Source of the DNA: Devosiaceae bacterium
GTDB lineage: Bacteria; Pseudomonadota; Alphaproteobacteria; Rhizobiales; Devosiaceae
Assembly (NCBI GenBank): GCA_021648375.1
Contig: JAKISW010000018.1
Coordinates: 1-53,788 of the forward strand
Length of the DNA stretch: 53,788 nt
Reading direction: 5' to 3'
Shown here: in pieces, positions 43,459 through 52,637 of the stretch
Layout of the letters: each line of letters opens with the position of its first letter
Numbering within the stretch: position 1 is the first letter of the stretch
The notes under the pieces: model-generated
What the model saw: the letters and a program-made list of their open reading frames with translations, nothing else
Database searches by the model: none
Told to the model about the DNA's origin: nothing
Translations under genes and position numbers: made by a program

Positions 43459-44808
43459 TTACTTTACCGATGGCAATTTTAATATGGCGCGAAGACCGCC
43501 GTGACTTCCTGGCTCCAAAACAATACTGCCGCCATATATATCCACAAGCTCTTTAACTATATCAAGCCCCAGACCACTGCCAGCTGTTTTTTCATCCAAT
43601 CGAACTCCGCGCTTTAGAGCCGATATGGCCTCTTCTTCGCTCAGTCCATCACCATCATCATTAACGGTAATAATGACGGTTTTTTGCTCAGAGTTGAATG
43701 AACTATCAACACTGACAACAACCTTGTTTTTTGCCCACTTACAGGCGTTGTCCAACAGGTTGCCAACCATTTCCTCCAGATCGCTTTCATCACCATGAAA
43801 CCAAGCAGTCTCGTTTTGTGGCAGGATCAATTCAACATTTCTTTCACAGTGCAGCTTTTGCACCACCCTGACCAATCGCGCTACGGTTTTTGCCGTATCA
43901 GTTCTGGACCCGATCATTGCAGAACGGGCTGACATTTGCGCACGATCAAGATAGGTTTTTACCTGGGTATTCATCTTTTCTACTTCTGACTTCACCACTA
44001 ACGGAAGGTTTTTTGACTTTCCCTCAGCCTCGTTCCTTAGAACTGCAAGGGGCGTTTTTAACCCATGGGCCAGATTTCCAACCTGACTTTTAGCCCGCTC
44101 AACAATTTGAGTGTTTGAGCGTAACAATTCATTTAATTCTTCGGCCAAGGGAGTAAGTTCCAGCGGATAATTGCCTTCAACTTTTTTTGCGTTGCCGGAT
44201 CTAACCAGCTCGATGGCACGTGCAAGTTTGCCCACAGGTCGCAAGGCAACCCGTCCAACCAAAGCACTCATGATTGCAAGCATTGCCCCAACAGCTCCAA
44301 GAACAATAAAGGTCTGACCACGAAATTGGCCCGTCTGGCTGGCAATGCTATCCAGATTGCCAGTAACAGAAACTACAAATTCCAGATCCAGAATTGTTAC
44401 TTTTCTCTCGACAATTCTTAAACGGGTTCCAAAAACATCATCGGCCGTTGCAGATCGGGAATTCCGAGCATCAAATGGAACATCAAGTTTTGGAACTTCA
44501 CTGCCGACGAGAGAATTTGACAGGTTAAACAACCCTCCCTCAACTCCAGAAATCTGCCAATACCAGCCTGATCTTGGTCGGTTAAAACGGGGGTCTGCAG
44601 CCTCAACACCCAAGGCATCCGGAGTTCCAGCTTCCAGAGTCCTTGCAACAAGTGTTTCAAGATTAAAATTTAAGGTTTCAATCTGGGAGCGTTCCAACGC
44701 CCTAGAATACAGTTCTGTCAATAACAAGCCAGTCGCTATCAGGGCAATGATAAGCCAAATACTGGAAAACCAAAACAAACGAGAGGCAATTGAACCCTTT
44801 TTCATCAT
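43459..44808 (-). CDS. feuQ: Sensor histidine kinase, FeuQ-like
   Basis: This 449-residue membrane kinase starts at ATG 44808, which overlaps the feuP stop. It has helix 1 (about 10-32), a periplasmic domain to about 155, helix 2 (about 165-188) and a HAMP linker. The H-box is VGNLAHGLKTPLAVLRNEAEG, with N-box LLDNACKWAKN and G-boxes DDGDGLSEEE and GSGLGLDIV. It is PhoQ-like. In rhizobia FeuQ with FeuP controls cyclic glucan export under low osmolarity. Adjacency to FeuP- and FeuN-like genes supports the assignment. Confidence 0.88.
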   Translation of the reverse strand: MMKKGSIASRLFWFSSIWLIIALIATGLLLTELYSRALERSQIETLNFNLETLVARTLEAGTPDALGVEAADPRFNRPRSGWYWQISGVEGGLFNLSNSLVGSEVPKLDVPFDARNSRSATADDVFGTRLRIVERKVTILDLEFVVSVTGNLDSIASQTGQFRGQTFIVLGAVGAMLAIMSALVGRVALRPVGKLARAIELVRSGNAKKVEGNYPLELTPLAEELNELLRSNTQIVERAKSQVGNLAHGLKTPLAVLRNEAEGKSKNLPLVVKSEVEKMNTQVKTYLDRAQMSARSAMIGSRTDTAKTVARLVRVVQKLHCERNVELILPQNETAWFHGDESDLEEMVGNLLDNACKWAKNKVVVSVDSSFNSEQKTVIITVNDDGDGLSEEEAISALKRGVRLDEKTAGSGLGLDIVKELVDIYGGSIVLEPGSHGGLRAILKLPSVK

Positions 44809-45464
44809 CAACCGTTGATCTGATAACCAAGGCCGCGCACTGTTTCTATGCAATTTTTAGGCAGTTTTTTTCGCAAGCGCCCGACAAACACCTCTATGGT
44901 GTTTGAATCCCGATCAAAATCCTGATCATACAGGTGTTCAGTTAATTCAGTTCGCGAAATTACTTTGCCTTTATGGTGCATAAGATAGGCCAGCAATCGG
45001 AATTCGTGGGAAGTTAGGCGAAGGGCCTGACCATCAACAGTAACCCGGCCAGCGGCAACATCCATTCGGACACCTGCCACTTCAATTTCATTTGAGGCAT
45101 GACCAGCGGCGCGGCGCACCAAGGCACGAATTCGGGCAAGTACCTCTTCCATATGAAAGGGTTTTGCAACATAGTCGTCTGCTCCGGCATCGATCCCCTG
45201 AACTTTATCGCTCCATCTGTCGCGGGCGGTTAAGATCAGAACCGGCATATCGCGCCCGTCACGACGCCAGGCCTCAAGAACACTAAGCCCGTCCATTTGT
45301 GGCAGGCCAATATCAAGAACAACAGCGTCATAGGGCTCGGTATCACCTAAAAAATGTCCTTCTTCCCCATCAAACGCCACATCAACCACATAATCCGCAT
45401 CACAAAGGGCATCTTTGATCTGCCGATTAAGATTCACATCATCTTCAACAACAAGGATTCGCAT
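44808..45464 (-). CDS. feuP: Response regulator, FeuP-like (OmpR/PhoP family)
   Basis: This 218-residue regulator has a receiver domain with Asp51 (VVLDIGLPQMDGL) and Lys in YVAKPFHMEE. A winged-helix domain ends in NTIEVFVGRLRKKLPKN and TVRGLGYQING. The stretch AFDGEEGHFLGDTEPYDAVVLDIGLP closely resembles PhoP/FeuP of rhizobia. It sits between the small periplasmic protein and the kinase gene, all on the minus strand. Confidence 0.9.
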   Translation of the reverse strand: MRILVVEDDVNLNRQIKDALCDADYVVDVAFDGEEGHFLGDTEPYDAVVLDIGLPQMDGLSVLEAWRRDGRDMPVLILTARDRWSDKVQGIDAGADDYVAKPFHMEEVLARIRALVRRAAGHASNEIEVAGVRMDVAAGRVTVDGQALRLTSHEFRLLAYLMHHKGKVISRTELTEHLYDQDFDRDSNTIEVFVGRLRKKLPKNCIETVRGLGYQING

Positions 45465-45488
45465 ATTTTTGGCCTCCCCCTAAAATAT

Positions 45489-45815
45489 TTATCCGGCAAC
45501 GTAAGGGGTGCCATCGTTTGCGCGCAAGATCAAGTTTTGTGCTGCGCCGTTGGGGTGTAAAACGTCTATCAGGTAATAGGGCTGCCCTTGAATCTGGCAT
45601 ACCCGAACATTCAAGACATTTGCATTCGCTCCAATGCCGGCGCGGCGCAAAAGCTCTACAAGCGGCAGAATAACACCGCTGGCGGCAGCAACTGCAATCG
45701 CGCGATTATTCATGCATGTACCCAAATTCTGGGAAACCGAAATATTGGCACTGCCCCCAAAAAGCAAGGCACTGGCCAGCGCTATAGCGCCAATTTTACG
45801 TGTGAGTTTTTTCAT
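45489..45815 (-). CDS. feuN: Small periplasmic PepSY-like protein, FeuN-like
   Basis: This 108-residue protein has a signal peptide (MKKLTRKIGAIALASALLFGG, cleaved near residue 25-30). The C-terminal half reads VCQIQGQPYYLIDVLHPNGAAQNLILRANDGTPYVAG, a single PepSY-like unit. Two cysteines (in GTCMNN and RVCQIQ) could form a disulfide. In Sinorhizobium the gene before feuP encodes FeuN, a small periplasmic protein that restrains the FeuQ kinase; position and export fit. I use ATG 45815 rather than the in-frame TTG 45824. The ribosome binding site is weak. Confidence 0.75.
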   Translation of the reverse strand: MKKLTRKIGAIALASALLFGGSANISVSQNLGTCMNNRAIAVAAASGVILPLVELLRRAGIGANANVLNVRVCQIQGQPYYLIDVLHPNGAAQNLILRANDGTPYVAG

Positions 45816-45966
45816 AATAGGCAAATTACATCAGAATACATGAACCCAATATGAATGTGTCAATTCCTTGACCAATTAATGTCACCGGAATTGATAAAAC
45901 CAATCACATGTATTCCTTATCAGCACTGGCCTGCCTGTTCAAACTACTTAAGGTCAGGACCTAAAT

Positions 45967-46737
45967 CTAAGCGTTTGAAATTTCGTTTTTAATACCCCGG
46001 CGCAAAAATAATACTGCGAGGGCTTCAATTATCAATTGCCCGGATGCCTGTCCGTTAAATCCCGGCAAATCTATTCCCAGCATTTGGCCAATACCTGCAA
46101 TCAACATGGCAATTGCAACAATATATGTCTTGTATCCAGATAAAATATTCATTTCTTGTTTCCTTCTGGTTGTTAATTTGGGTTGTATTTTTATTTTTGA
46201 ACTGGTTGCGGAAGCGGCCAATGCAACCCGGCGCACAGCTGCGACACGTCTTGTCCAACCGCGCCCAAAAGTCTTAAATCCGGTTAATCGGCGCAAAAAT
46301 CCAAGACGTTGGTTGATGAGTTTTTTAATCAACTCGCCAACACCCTTTGAGACCACAAAACTCTCAATCGCGTTGAGAGTAATCGGTCCGACAATTCCAT
46401 CGCGCATCACGCCAAGCACGGCTTGCAAATGTCTGATGGCACGGGATGGTCCGCTGTTGACGGCAAAGTCAAATACTGTGTAATCCAACCCAATGGGCAA
46501 AATTGATGCGCGACAACGGTTCCAATAAAGAGAGCGATAAATCGCCTTTACTTCTGGTTGTTTTATGGTTCTCACCTGCGACTTTGGCAATTTCCACCAG
46601 GGGGAAACCTGTCGCCACCTGGCCAGAGTTTTTCGGGTTATTCCAAAATTTGTCGCCCCTCCGGGATCTTTGGGATTGTCCACATATCCGCCCTCATGGC
46701 GCAATATATGGGCCAGGCAGTGTTCAAATCTGCTCAT
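45967..46737 (-). CDS. GH108-type lysozyme joined in frame to a holin-like segment
   Basis: Residues 1-85 are a glycoside hydrolase 108 muramidase domain with the catalytic glutamate in HEGGY (Glu15) and DPGGATNFGITRKTL. About residues 88-170 form the associated peptidoglycan-binding part (FDFAVNSGPSRAIRHLQAVLG, GIVGPITLNAI). After a basic linker, residues 196-256 (MNILSGYKTYIVAIAMLIAGIGQ...FLRRGIKNEI) look like a small phage-type holin usually made as a separate protein of about 60 residues. An internal ATG at 46152 with its own ribosome binding site, AGAAGGA, precedes this part. It follows the GTA g15 gene and probably serves particle release by lysis. Confidence 0.85.
   Translation of the reverse strand: MSRFEHCLAHILRHEGGYVDNPKDPGGATNFGITRKTLARWRQVSPWWKLPKSQVRTIKQPEVKAIYRSLYWNRCRASILPIGLDYTVFDFAVNSGPSRAIRHLQAVLGVMRDGIVGPITLNAIESFVVSKGVGELIKKLINQRLGFLRRLTGFKTFGRGWTRRVAAVRRVALAASATSSKIKIQPKLTTRRKQEMNILSGYKTYIVAIAMLIAGIGQMLGIDLPGFNGQASGQLIIEALAVLFLRRGIKNEISNA
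46152..46168 (-). promoter_or_regulatory. Internal ribosome binding site and start for the holin-like segment
   Basis: On the minus strand AGAAGGA is followed, after a normal spacing, by ATG at 46152, in frame with the lysozyme. Everything from this ATG reads as a self-contained small membrane protein of 61 residues. It may be translated both as part of the lysozyme and alone. Confidence 0.55.
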
Positions 46738-46795
46738 TAAATTTCCAATAATTTTGGGTGATTGATTTAAGTGCTGCTATAGCGAGCTAAGAAAA

Positions 46796-49700
46796 TTAAA
46801 CAGAAAACACACCATTGGCTGCATTGCCCGGTCCGTGAACTGCGCTCACCTGACTTACGCTGAAAGTAAATGCTGATGGCAGGGAGCCAAAATCTAACAT
46901 CTGATCTGTGGATGAATAGGTCACACCGTTGATGCTACTCGTGATTTTGCGAACCTCACTCGCCCCATTAAAAATACTCAACAGATATTCTTCGGGTGCA
47001 AAATCCAGGGGAACTTCCGTGCCAGTCCAGCTATCACCCCCAATTTGCGTTACCCGTTTCCATTCGATCAATATATCCTGATTTGCAAAATTTCTGCTCG
47101 CTCTCAAATGAGAGGGAGACAATGGTTTGGCCAGATTTTGATTTATTGAAAACAGATTGGATGTTCCGGTTAAATCGGAAGGACCTGCAAACGAAGTCAG
47201 TTGCATATTTTCTTCAAGTTGATCGTTGGATATTTCAATATTTTTAACTGCGTCAGTCATCAAAATTACCATATTTCCGACAGATGCGTCATATCCAGCT
47301 GCATCCATAGTTCCATTTTGTCCCCTTAGAAGTGAGCCAAGTTTATATTGAGTGCCGGCGATTAATTCAGCATCAGCAAATCCGATTATTTCCCAGCTTC
47401 CATTGTCTTTTTCTACGGCCAGCCTGTTATTGCCATTCAGGGCCTGCAATTTAGTGATGGCAGACAAATGACCGGAAAACATATTTACTTGAATAAAATT
47501 TGCGCGATCCCAAACAGGGGGTGGAGCTGCCAAAAACACAGCACCCAAAACTCCCATGTTCGCCTGCATTTTTAATCTTGCCTTGATGCCGGTAGCATCG
47601 GTAAAAATTATTTCCCCCGGCCAGGGATCAGCAAAGGCGCCAAGCATCATTTTGGTTCCTGATATATCTCCTCCAGCATTAGGCAGGTGAGCACCAATGA
47701 TTAAAGGCCGGGAAGAAATTTTGGGTATCTGAACAGCGGAAAATTTAAGATCGGCATCAGCGGCAAAAGCCTGACTTTGATTTTTCAATAGTGCAGAAAT
47801 CTTTTGAGAACTGCCCCGTCGAATATCTGCAATAGTAAAATCATCTTCCCCGACAGCATCTAATTTGATTACATCGCCAACCTCTAATGCCAGCGCAGAC
47901 GGCGGCAGCGAGAACTCCAACTTGTCGTTGTTTTGGGTGTTACTTATCATCGTTAAAACAGCACGCTGGGCAGTTATAGCATCTAATACCAGGTTGGTTG
48001 CGGTTGCCGTTTGCACAGGATTTAAATCAATAATAGCCGTCTGAGTCGCCCCGTCATAATCACTGGAACGATCGATATATGACATTGCCAATTGACCAAC
48101 TGCCTCGTGCTGACTGGAACTTCTTCGAGACAATGTGGCAGTTTCACTCACAGCCAGATTTTGACCGGATATATTGATATTGTCGGATTGGGCCAGATTT
48201 ATCACGCTCAAACCTTTAGGATCATCGCGCACCTTTAATCCGGTGGCACCCAAAACAGATTCAATGGCACGCCTAAGGCTCGTTACATTATTTATTTGCG
48301 CCCCATAAATCTGGGGCGGAGCCACATTTACATTTGCAAAAGTTACTCCAAAATCTTTTGCGATCCCGCTCAACAATTCATCACCGGCCAGTGTGCCCAA
48401 TCTTCCGGTCAGCCAATGGCCAGTCTGGTAATTTTTGCCGTCTGACCAGACATCAAGCCGGTTAGGGAAGGCCGGATTTGGCCGCGCATCCCACGTCCAG
48501 ACATATATTCTATCCGGATCGAGCATTTGCCCGGCATATACATTTGATGTGGGATTATTTAAGGGGTCATAGCCCGGTGATCCGGCCTGCCACCAATGAT
48601 GATGAGCGCGCAAAAACTGTCTTTGAGCAAGCGCATCCGCCGTGCCATCAGAAAAATATGGCAGGGCATTTTCAACACTTTTAGCATCGCCAAAAACATT
48701 TGGAGTATTGGGGCCTTTATCAACTGCCCCGCAGCCAAGTTCACTCATCCAGATGGGCTTTGACTGGGGAACCCATGCCGTTGGAGACGGATCTCGAACC
48801 CCGCCGACACGATTATGATGAGGATTGTTCCACCAGCCCTTGATGTCCTTGAAACGCCATATCCAGGGTTCATTGTCAGGGCCATCAGTTATCGGCGTGC
48901 GATTTGCCGCCAGACGATCCCCATCCGAGGCATAATACCAGTCATAGCCTTCTCCCCCTTCGATATTAGCCTGTAAATATTCCAACTGATGAGGGTGGTC
49001 GGCTATGGATTTATCTGGCTCATCACCATTGCCCCTCCAATCCGATATTGGCATGTAATTATCAATTCCAATGGCATCAATATCAGAGCTTGCCCAAAGG
49101 GGGTCCAGATGAAACAGTTTATCTCCTGGAGCATCGGGAGGCTGATAACCTGAATATTCGCTCCAGTCGGCCCCGTAAAATATGTTAGTGCCTGCGCCAA
49201 CGATTGAACGAACATCCGCTGCTAAATCTATCAATTTATCAACAAAAGGAAACCCGGTGGCGCTGTTTCGAAGCCACGTCAGGCCTCGCAATTCAGACCC
49301 AATCAAAATGCTGTCAACGCCGCCTGCCAGTTGTACCAGATGCGCATAATGCAAAATCATTCGCCGATAGCCCCAATCAAGGGAGCCGGTATAATTTATT
49401 GTGTTTGATGCGGGAGTAAAATCTAAAGGGACTGCATTGCCTACAAACGCATTCACCTGAGCGTTCATTGCTGCGCTTTGGTCAGGGGACCCGACAACTC
49501 CGGGAGCTGGATCACTGGTTATGCGCCCACGCCAAGGATAGGCGGACTGCCCAACACTTCCAGAATACGGATCAACAAGAGAATTTGTTTCGGCGATATC
49601 CATCAGAACAAACGGATAAAGGGTCACTTTGATGCCGCGAGTTTTCAAATCTGCAATTGCTGCAAGAACAGAAGCATCCGACGGGGTCCCCCCATAGGCG

Positions 49701-50674
49701 GGACCGCCCTGATATTGAGTCATAACAGGTGCCTGCGCTCTGGTATTTCCCGATACCAGCCAACTGGTGCCAGAAACGCTTTTGGTGGCATTTTCCACCC
49801 GTGGTCGAACTTTGCAGGTAGAACAACGAAGATCATCGCCAAACCAGGAAACGACCAGCGCCACATGCTCAAGATTAGGACAAAGAGCCTGCAATTGATC
49901 AAGCGAGATGGTCCAGTCTGAAGTCTGCCCCAACAGATTGGTATTTTCTCCAATGGTTTTCCCCGGCGACAAAATACGCACCCTTGGCTCAGGGTCATAG
50001 CCGAATTCAGTGGCTCCGGGGATAATGGTAATGGCCTTTATCGCCGGTTCCAGATCACCTACGATGCGGCAAAGTTCTACATTTATATTGGGAATTCTAT
50101 CGCCAAACTGCTTTAGGGGCAGCCCTTCAAAAACCAGATAACAAAGCCCTCTGAAGGCGGGAGTATTGCCAACTCCCTGTTTTAATTCAATAAGCGGATC
50201 AACTGCCTGATCTTTGCTGCCCTTATAAAACCGATAGGTAATCTCGCTGGTTTCCAAAAGCCTGCCATCAGCCCAAATACGTCCTAAAAGTCCCACCTCG
50301 CCTTCGCAAAGGCCAATGGCGAAATTGGCAAGAATTTCTTCTTCCACGGTATTTTCATTATTATTGCCATTAAATACACCCTTGGCACCCGAGGTTTCTG
50401 TCGTTTGCCTCTCAAGATTTGTGGCCCAGATCACATTTCCTGCAACCCTGTTCCAGCCATAGATTTTTGGAATTACACCTCCCTGAGAAGATCCCTGCAA
50501 AGCCAAAGGGCCTGGCGGGGGGGGTGATGCCTGTTCCTGATCAACACCAAACAGAGCGTTATCAATAGCGCTGCCCGCCAATGCACCCAGGGCCCGTCCG
50601 GCCATCGCGCCGATCGGGCCGCCAACCAATCCGCCAGCGAATTGCCCGGCGACCGAAAGAGCTAGTGTTGCCAT
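46796..50674 (-). CDS. GTA g15: host-specificity/baseplate protein with TIM-barrel glycoside hydrolase domain
   Basis: This 1,292-residue protein is the largest tail component of gene transfer agents. A glycine/alanine-rich opening (FAGGLVGGPIGAMAGRALGALAGSAIDNALFG) is followed by a phage-tail hub-like region to about 420. A TIM-barrel domain near 440-790 has GIDNYMPISDW, EGGEGYDWYYASDGDR and WMSELGCGAVDKGPNTP, where the glutamate of WMSELG is the likely catalytic residue. Later come a gp27-like region and a C-terminal fibronectin-like segment. It corresponds to rcc01698 of the Rhodobacter capsulatus GTA and is expected at the tail tip, contacting the recipient envelope. Confidence 0.93.
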   Translation of the reverse strand: MATLALSVAGQFAGGLVGGPIGAMAGRALGALAGSAIDNALFGVDQEQASPPPPGPLALQGSSQGGVIPKIYGWNRVAGNVIWATNLERQTTETSGAKGVFNGNNNENTVEEEILANFAIGLCEGEVGLLGRIWADGRLLETSEITYRFYKGSKDQAVDPLIELKQGVGNTPAFRGLCYLVFEGLPLKQFGDRIPNINVELCRIVGDLEPAIKAITIIPGATEFGYDPEPRVRILSPGKTIGENTNLLGQTSDWTISLDQLQALCPNLEHVALVVSWFGDDLRCSTCKVRPRVENATKSVSGTSWLVSGNTRAQAPVMTQYQGGPAYGGTPSDASVLAAIADLKTRGIKVTLYPFVLMDIAETNSLVDPYSGSVGQSAYPWRGRITSDPAPGVVGSPDQSAAMNAQVNAFVGNAVPLDFTPASNTINYTGSLDWGYRRMILHYAHLVQLAGGVDSILIGSELRGLTWLRNSATGFPFVDKLIDLAADVRSIVGAGTNIFYGADWSEYSGYQPPDAPGDKLFHLDPLWASSDIDAIGIDNYMPISDWRGNGDEPDKSIADHPHQLEYLQANIEGGEGYDWYYASDGDRLAANRTPITDGPDNEPWIWRFKDIKGWWNNPHHNRVGGVRDPSPTAWVPQSKPIWMSELGCGAVDKGPNTPNVFGDAKSVENALPYFSDGTADALAQRQFLRAHHHWWQAGSPGYDPLNNPTSNVYAGQMLDPDRIYVWTWDARPNPAFPNRLDVWSDGKNYQTGHWLTGRLGTLAGDELLSGIAKDFGVTFANVNVAPPQIYGAQINNVTSLRRAIESVLGATGLKVRDDPKGLSVINLAQSDNINISGQNLAVSETATLSRRSSSQHEAVGQLAMSYIDRSSDYDGATQTAIIDLNPVQTATATNLVLDAITAQRAVLTMISNTQNNDKLEFSLPPSALALEVGDVIKLDAVGEDDFTIADIRRGSSQKISALLKNQSQAFAADADLKFSAVQIPKISSRPLIIGAHLPNAGGDISGTKMMLGAFADPWPGEIIFTDATGIKARLKMQANMGVLGAVFLAAPPPVWDRANFIQVNMFSGHLSAITKLQALNGNNRLAVEKDNGSWEIIGFADAELIAGTQYKLGSLLRGQNGTMDAAGYDASVGNMVILMTDAVKNIEISNDQLEENMQLTSFAGPSDLTGTSNLFSINQNLAKPLSPSHLRASRNFANQDILIEWKRVTQIGGDSWTGTEVPLDFAPEEYLLSIFNGASEVRKITSSINGVTYSSTDQMLDFGSLPSAFTFSVSQVSAVHGPGNAANGVFSV

Positions 50675-50677
50675 AAT

Positions 50678-51112
50678 TCAGGAGGTCCTTTGTGGAAATG
50701 CATAAATTGAATGGATACGGCGCTGCCAGGAATTGGAAAGCGGCGTAACGATGACCCCGTGGCGCTCCTGAGCGTGGATAAAGCGATTACCCTCGATAAA
50801 AATTGCGCAATGACGGGGGGGGATTTTCTTGTGAATTTGAAACAACACTACAAGGCCGGGCAGAGGGATTGGTTTTTGCGGAGCTAGATATTCTTCAGCC
50901 GCCTCAAGCAATTGAGATGTGCTGTCCGGATCATTGCCAAATCTGGAGTATGGGGGGATTTCTTGTGTCTTTGAGCCAAAAAGGTCAAACCAAACGCCAC
51001 GAATAAGACCCAGACAATCGCACCCTGCCCCTTTCAAAGAGGCCTGATGGCGATAGGGCGTGCCAATCCAGGCGCTGGCAGCACTGATAATTTCTGATCT
51101 GTCAATATTCAT
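50678..51112 (-). CDS. GTA g14: NlpC/P60 peptidase
   Basis: This 144-residue cysteine peptidase of the GTA tail has the NlpC/P60 catalytic elements: Cys33 in GAGCDCLGLIRG, His101 in RHCAIF and a polar residue near His113 (FIHAQERHG). In the RcGTA this protein cuts peptidoglycan during DNA delivery. The stop is four bases before the g15 start, and its start overlaps the g13 stop by four bases. Confidence 0.93.
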   Translation of the reverse strand: MNIDRSEIISAASAWIGTPYRHQASLKGAGCDCLGLIRGVWFDLFGSKTQEIPPYSRFGNDPDSTSQLLEAAEEYLAPQKPIPLPGLVVLFQIHKKIPPRHCAIFIEGNRFIHAQERHGVIVTPLSNSWQRRIHSIYAFPQRTS

Positions 51113-51999
51113 TTTATTAATGCCGAACCATTGAGGTCATCACCGGCAAGCGGATAGGAAAGCAAAAATCCATTGCCCGGAATATGAGGAAAACCCTGAA
51201 AATTTACGGAATTGGCAAATTTGCTTTTACAGGTTGAGAATAGTCTGTTGCAGCCAACAAAAACGCTTAGCTGATCACCAATTACCGCCCAGTCACCAAC
51301 CGGGTCTTCAAAAGTCAATATTGCATTTGCCCCGCTTAAGTTGTGGGATTTTATACTATCTTTGAGCAGTGCACGCTTTCCTGTGACCCAATCAGCGGTT
51401 CCAAAAGAAAACCATCCCGATGCAAATGAGCCAAGGCCGCTAATCTCGATGGAATAGCGAGAGTTGATAATTTCCACTACTGCATCACCGCTATAGGGGG
51501 GGCTATCAATATCAATCCCGCATATTGTGGAACCAACAGAAGTGTCACAACCGGACTGATAGCGTCGCCCTTTGGGAATGTTCAGGATTTCCTGTTGGGA
51601 GCGCAATTCGGCGCGGAAAATCTGGTCCTCTCGGGCAATTTCACCAATGACATCAACGCGCATGATTTCGCGAACAAAAACATCACGCCAGTTCACCCTA
51701 ATTGTCGTCACCCGTGCATCCCTGTAACGACCTAGCAATATATCTTCTTCGCTAAGGGAAGCAGAATGTAAAATTCCGGTGACCTCGCTGGTATCAACCT
51801 GGGAGCCGAGTTTGGCGCTGATTTCTGAACTATCCAGCCCATTGGCGGGTAAATATTGCTGCCCGCCAAACTCAAGGATTTGGTCATGATCAGTAAAGCC
51901 AAGATTTACCCCGTCGCTTCTTTCGATCAACCAACAATTGCAAAGGGTTGTGGCTCCGCTTGCAATATGGGAGGCGAATTGAGCGCTAAACTGTCTCAT
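51109..51999 (-). CDS. GTA g13: hub protein (DUF2163)
   Basis: This 296-residue baseplate hub protein of the DUF2163 family starts MRQFSAQFASHIASGATTLCNCW. Four cysteines, Cys151 and Cys160 (YQSGCDTSVGSTICG) and Cys250 and Cys257 (VGCNRLFSTCKSKF), are in the places that hold an iron-sulfur cluster in the R. capsulatus particle hub. The end PHIPGNGFLLSYPLAG is typical. It overlaps g14 and g12 by four bases on each side. Confidence 0.93.
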   Translation of the reverse strand: MRQFSAQFASHIASGATTLCNCWLIERSDGVNLGFTDHDQILEFGGQQYLPANGLDSSEISAKLGSQVDTSEVTGILHSASLSEEDILLGRYRDARVTTIRVNWRDVFVREIMRVDVIGEIAREDQIFRAELRSQQEILNIPKGRRYQSGCDTSVGSTICGIDIDSPPYSGDAVVEIINSRYSIEISGLGSFASGWFSFGTADWVTGKRALLKDSIKSHNLSGANAILTFEDPVGDWAVIGDQLSVFVGCNRLFSTCKSKFANSVNFQGFPHIPGNGFLLSYPLAGDDLNGSALIK

Positions 52000-52625
52000 T
52001 CGAGCACCTCAACAATCATAATATTTGGAATGGAAGCTGCGTCAAAACTGCTAAGTTCAATATCAAGCCTGTCGCTATCGAAGCGGACCGCAATATCAAA
52101 TTCAAACCCGGCAGTGATGACAGTAGAGAGTGAGGGTGCGGTATTAAAAGTGATAATTCCAGTTAAAGCATCAATGGAAAAATCGCTTGCAGAGACCAAT
52201 GTTCCATCAATTGCAACAACAAGAGTGGAAATATCAGGCTTGGTTATCGATCGATCATAAGGGTCAAAACTACCGCCATATCTTTTGATAAGTTGAAAAT
52301 CTGTTGTCGCTCCATCCCCTGTGCCAATGGGCTGGTCACTGGCGGTAATTGCCGAGCCGATAAGGGCTGTTGAAAAATCAAAACCGTCTCGCCATAAAAA
52401 CGAATGAAATCTGCCACGCCTCTCTTCAAAAAACTCCAGGACTGCTCTCATGTCAGCGAGTGATTTAACTCCATATCCCGCATCAAAATAACGCCGGGAA
52501 TTGGCCCATAGGGAATTTCTTTCCTCTGCCCCTGAGACCAGCGAAACGATATCGGTCTGACGTCGCGGACCACCACGAGCGCCAAGGGCTATGTCGATGG
52601 GAAACCTGATATAATGAAAAGCCAT
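51996..52625 (-). CDS. GTA g12: distal tail protein (DUF2460)
   Basis: This 209-residue DUF2460 protein starts MAFHYIRFPIDIALGARGGPRRQTDIVSLVSGAEERN, the family's usual opening. It has YDAGYGVKSLADMRAVLEFFEERRGRFHSFLWRDGFDF in the middle (read as two pieces). It forms the distal tail ring in the GTA particle. The length is normal and it is translationally coupled to g13. Confidence 0.93.
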   Translation of the reverse strand: MAFHYIRFPIDIALGARGGPRRQTDIVSLVSGAEERNSLWANSRRYFDAGYGVKSLADMRAVLEFFEERRGRFHSFLWRDGFDFSTALIGSAITASDQPIGTGDGATTDFQLIKRYGGSFDPYDRSITKPDISTLVVAIDGTLVSASDFSIDALTGIITFNTAPSLSTVITAGFEFDIAVRFDSDRLDIELSSFDAASIPNIMIVEVLE

Positions 52626-52637
52626 TTAAACCTGCCT

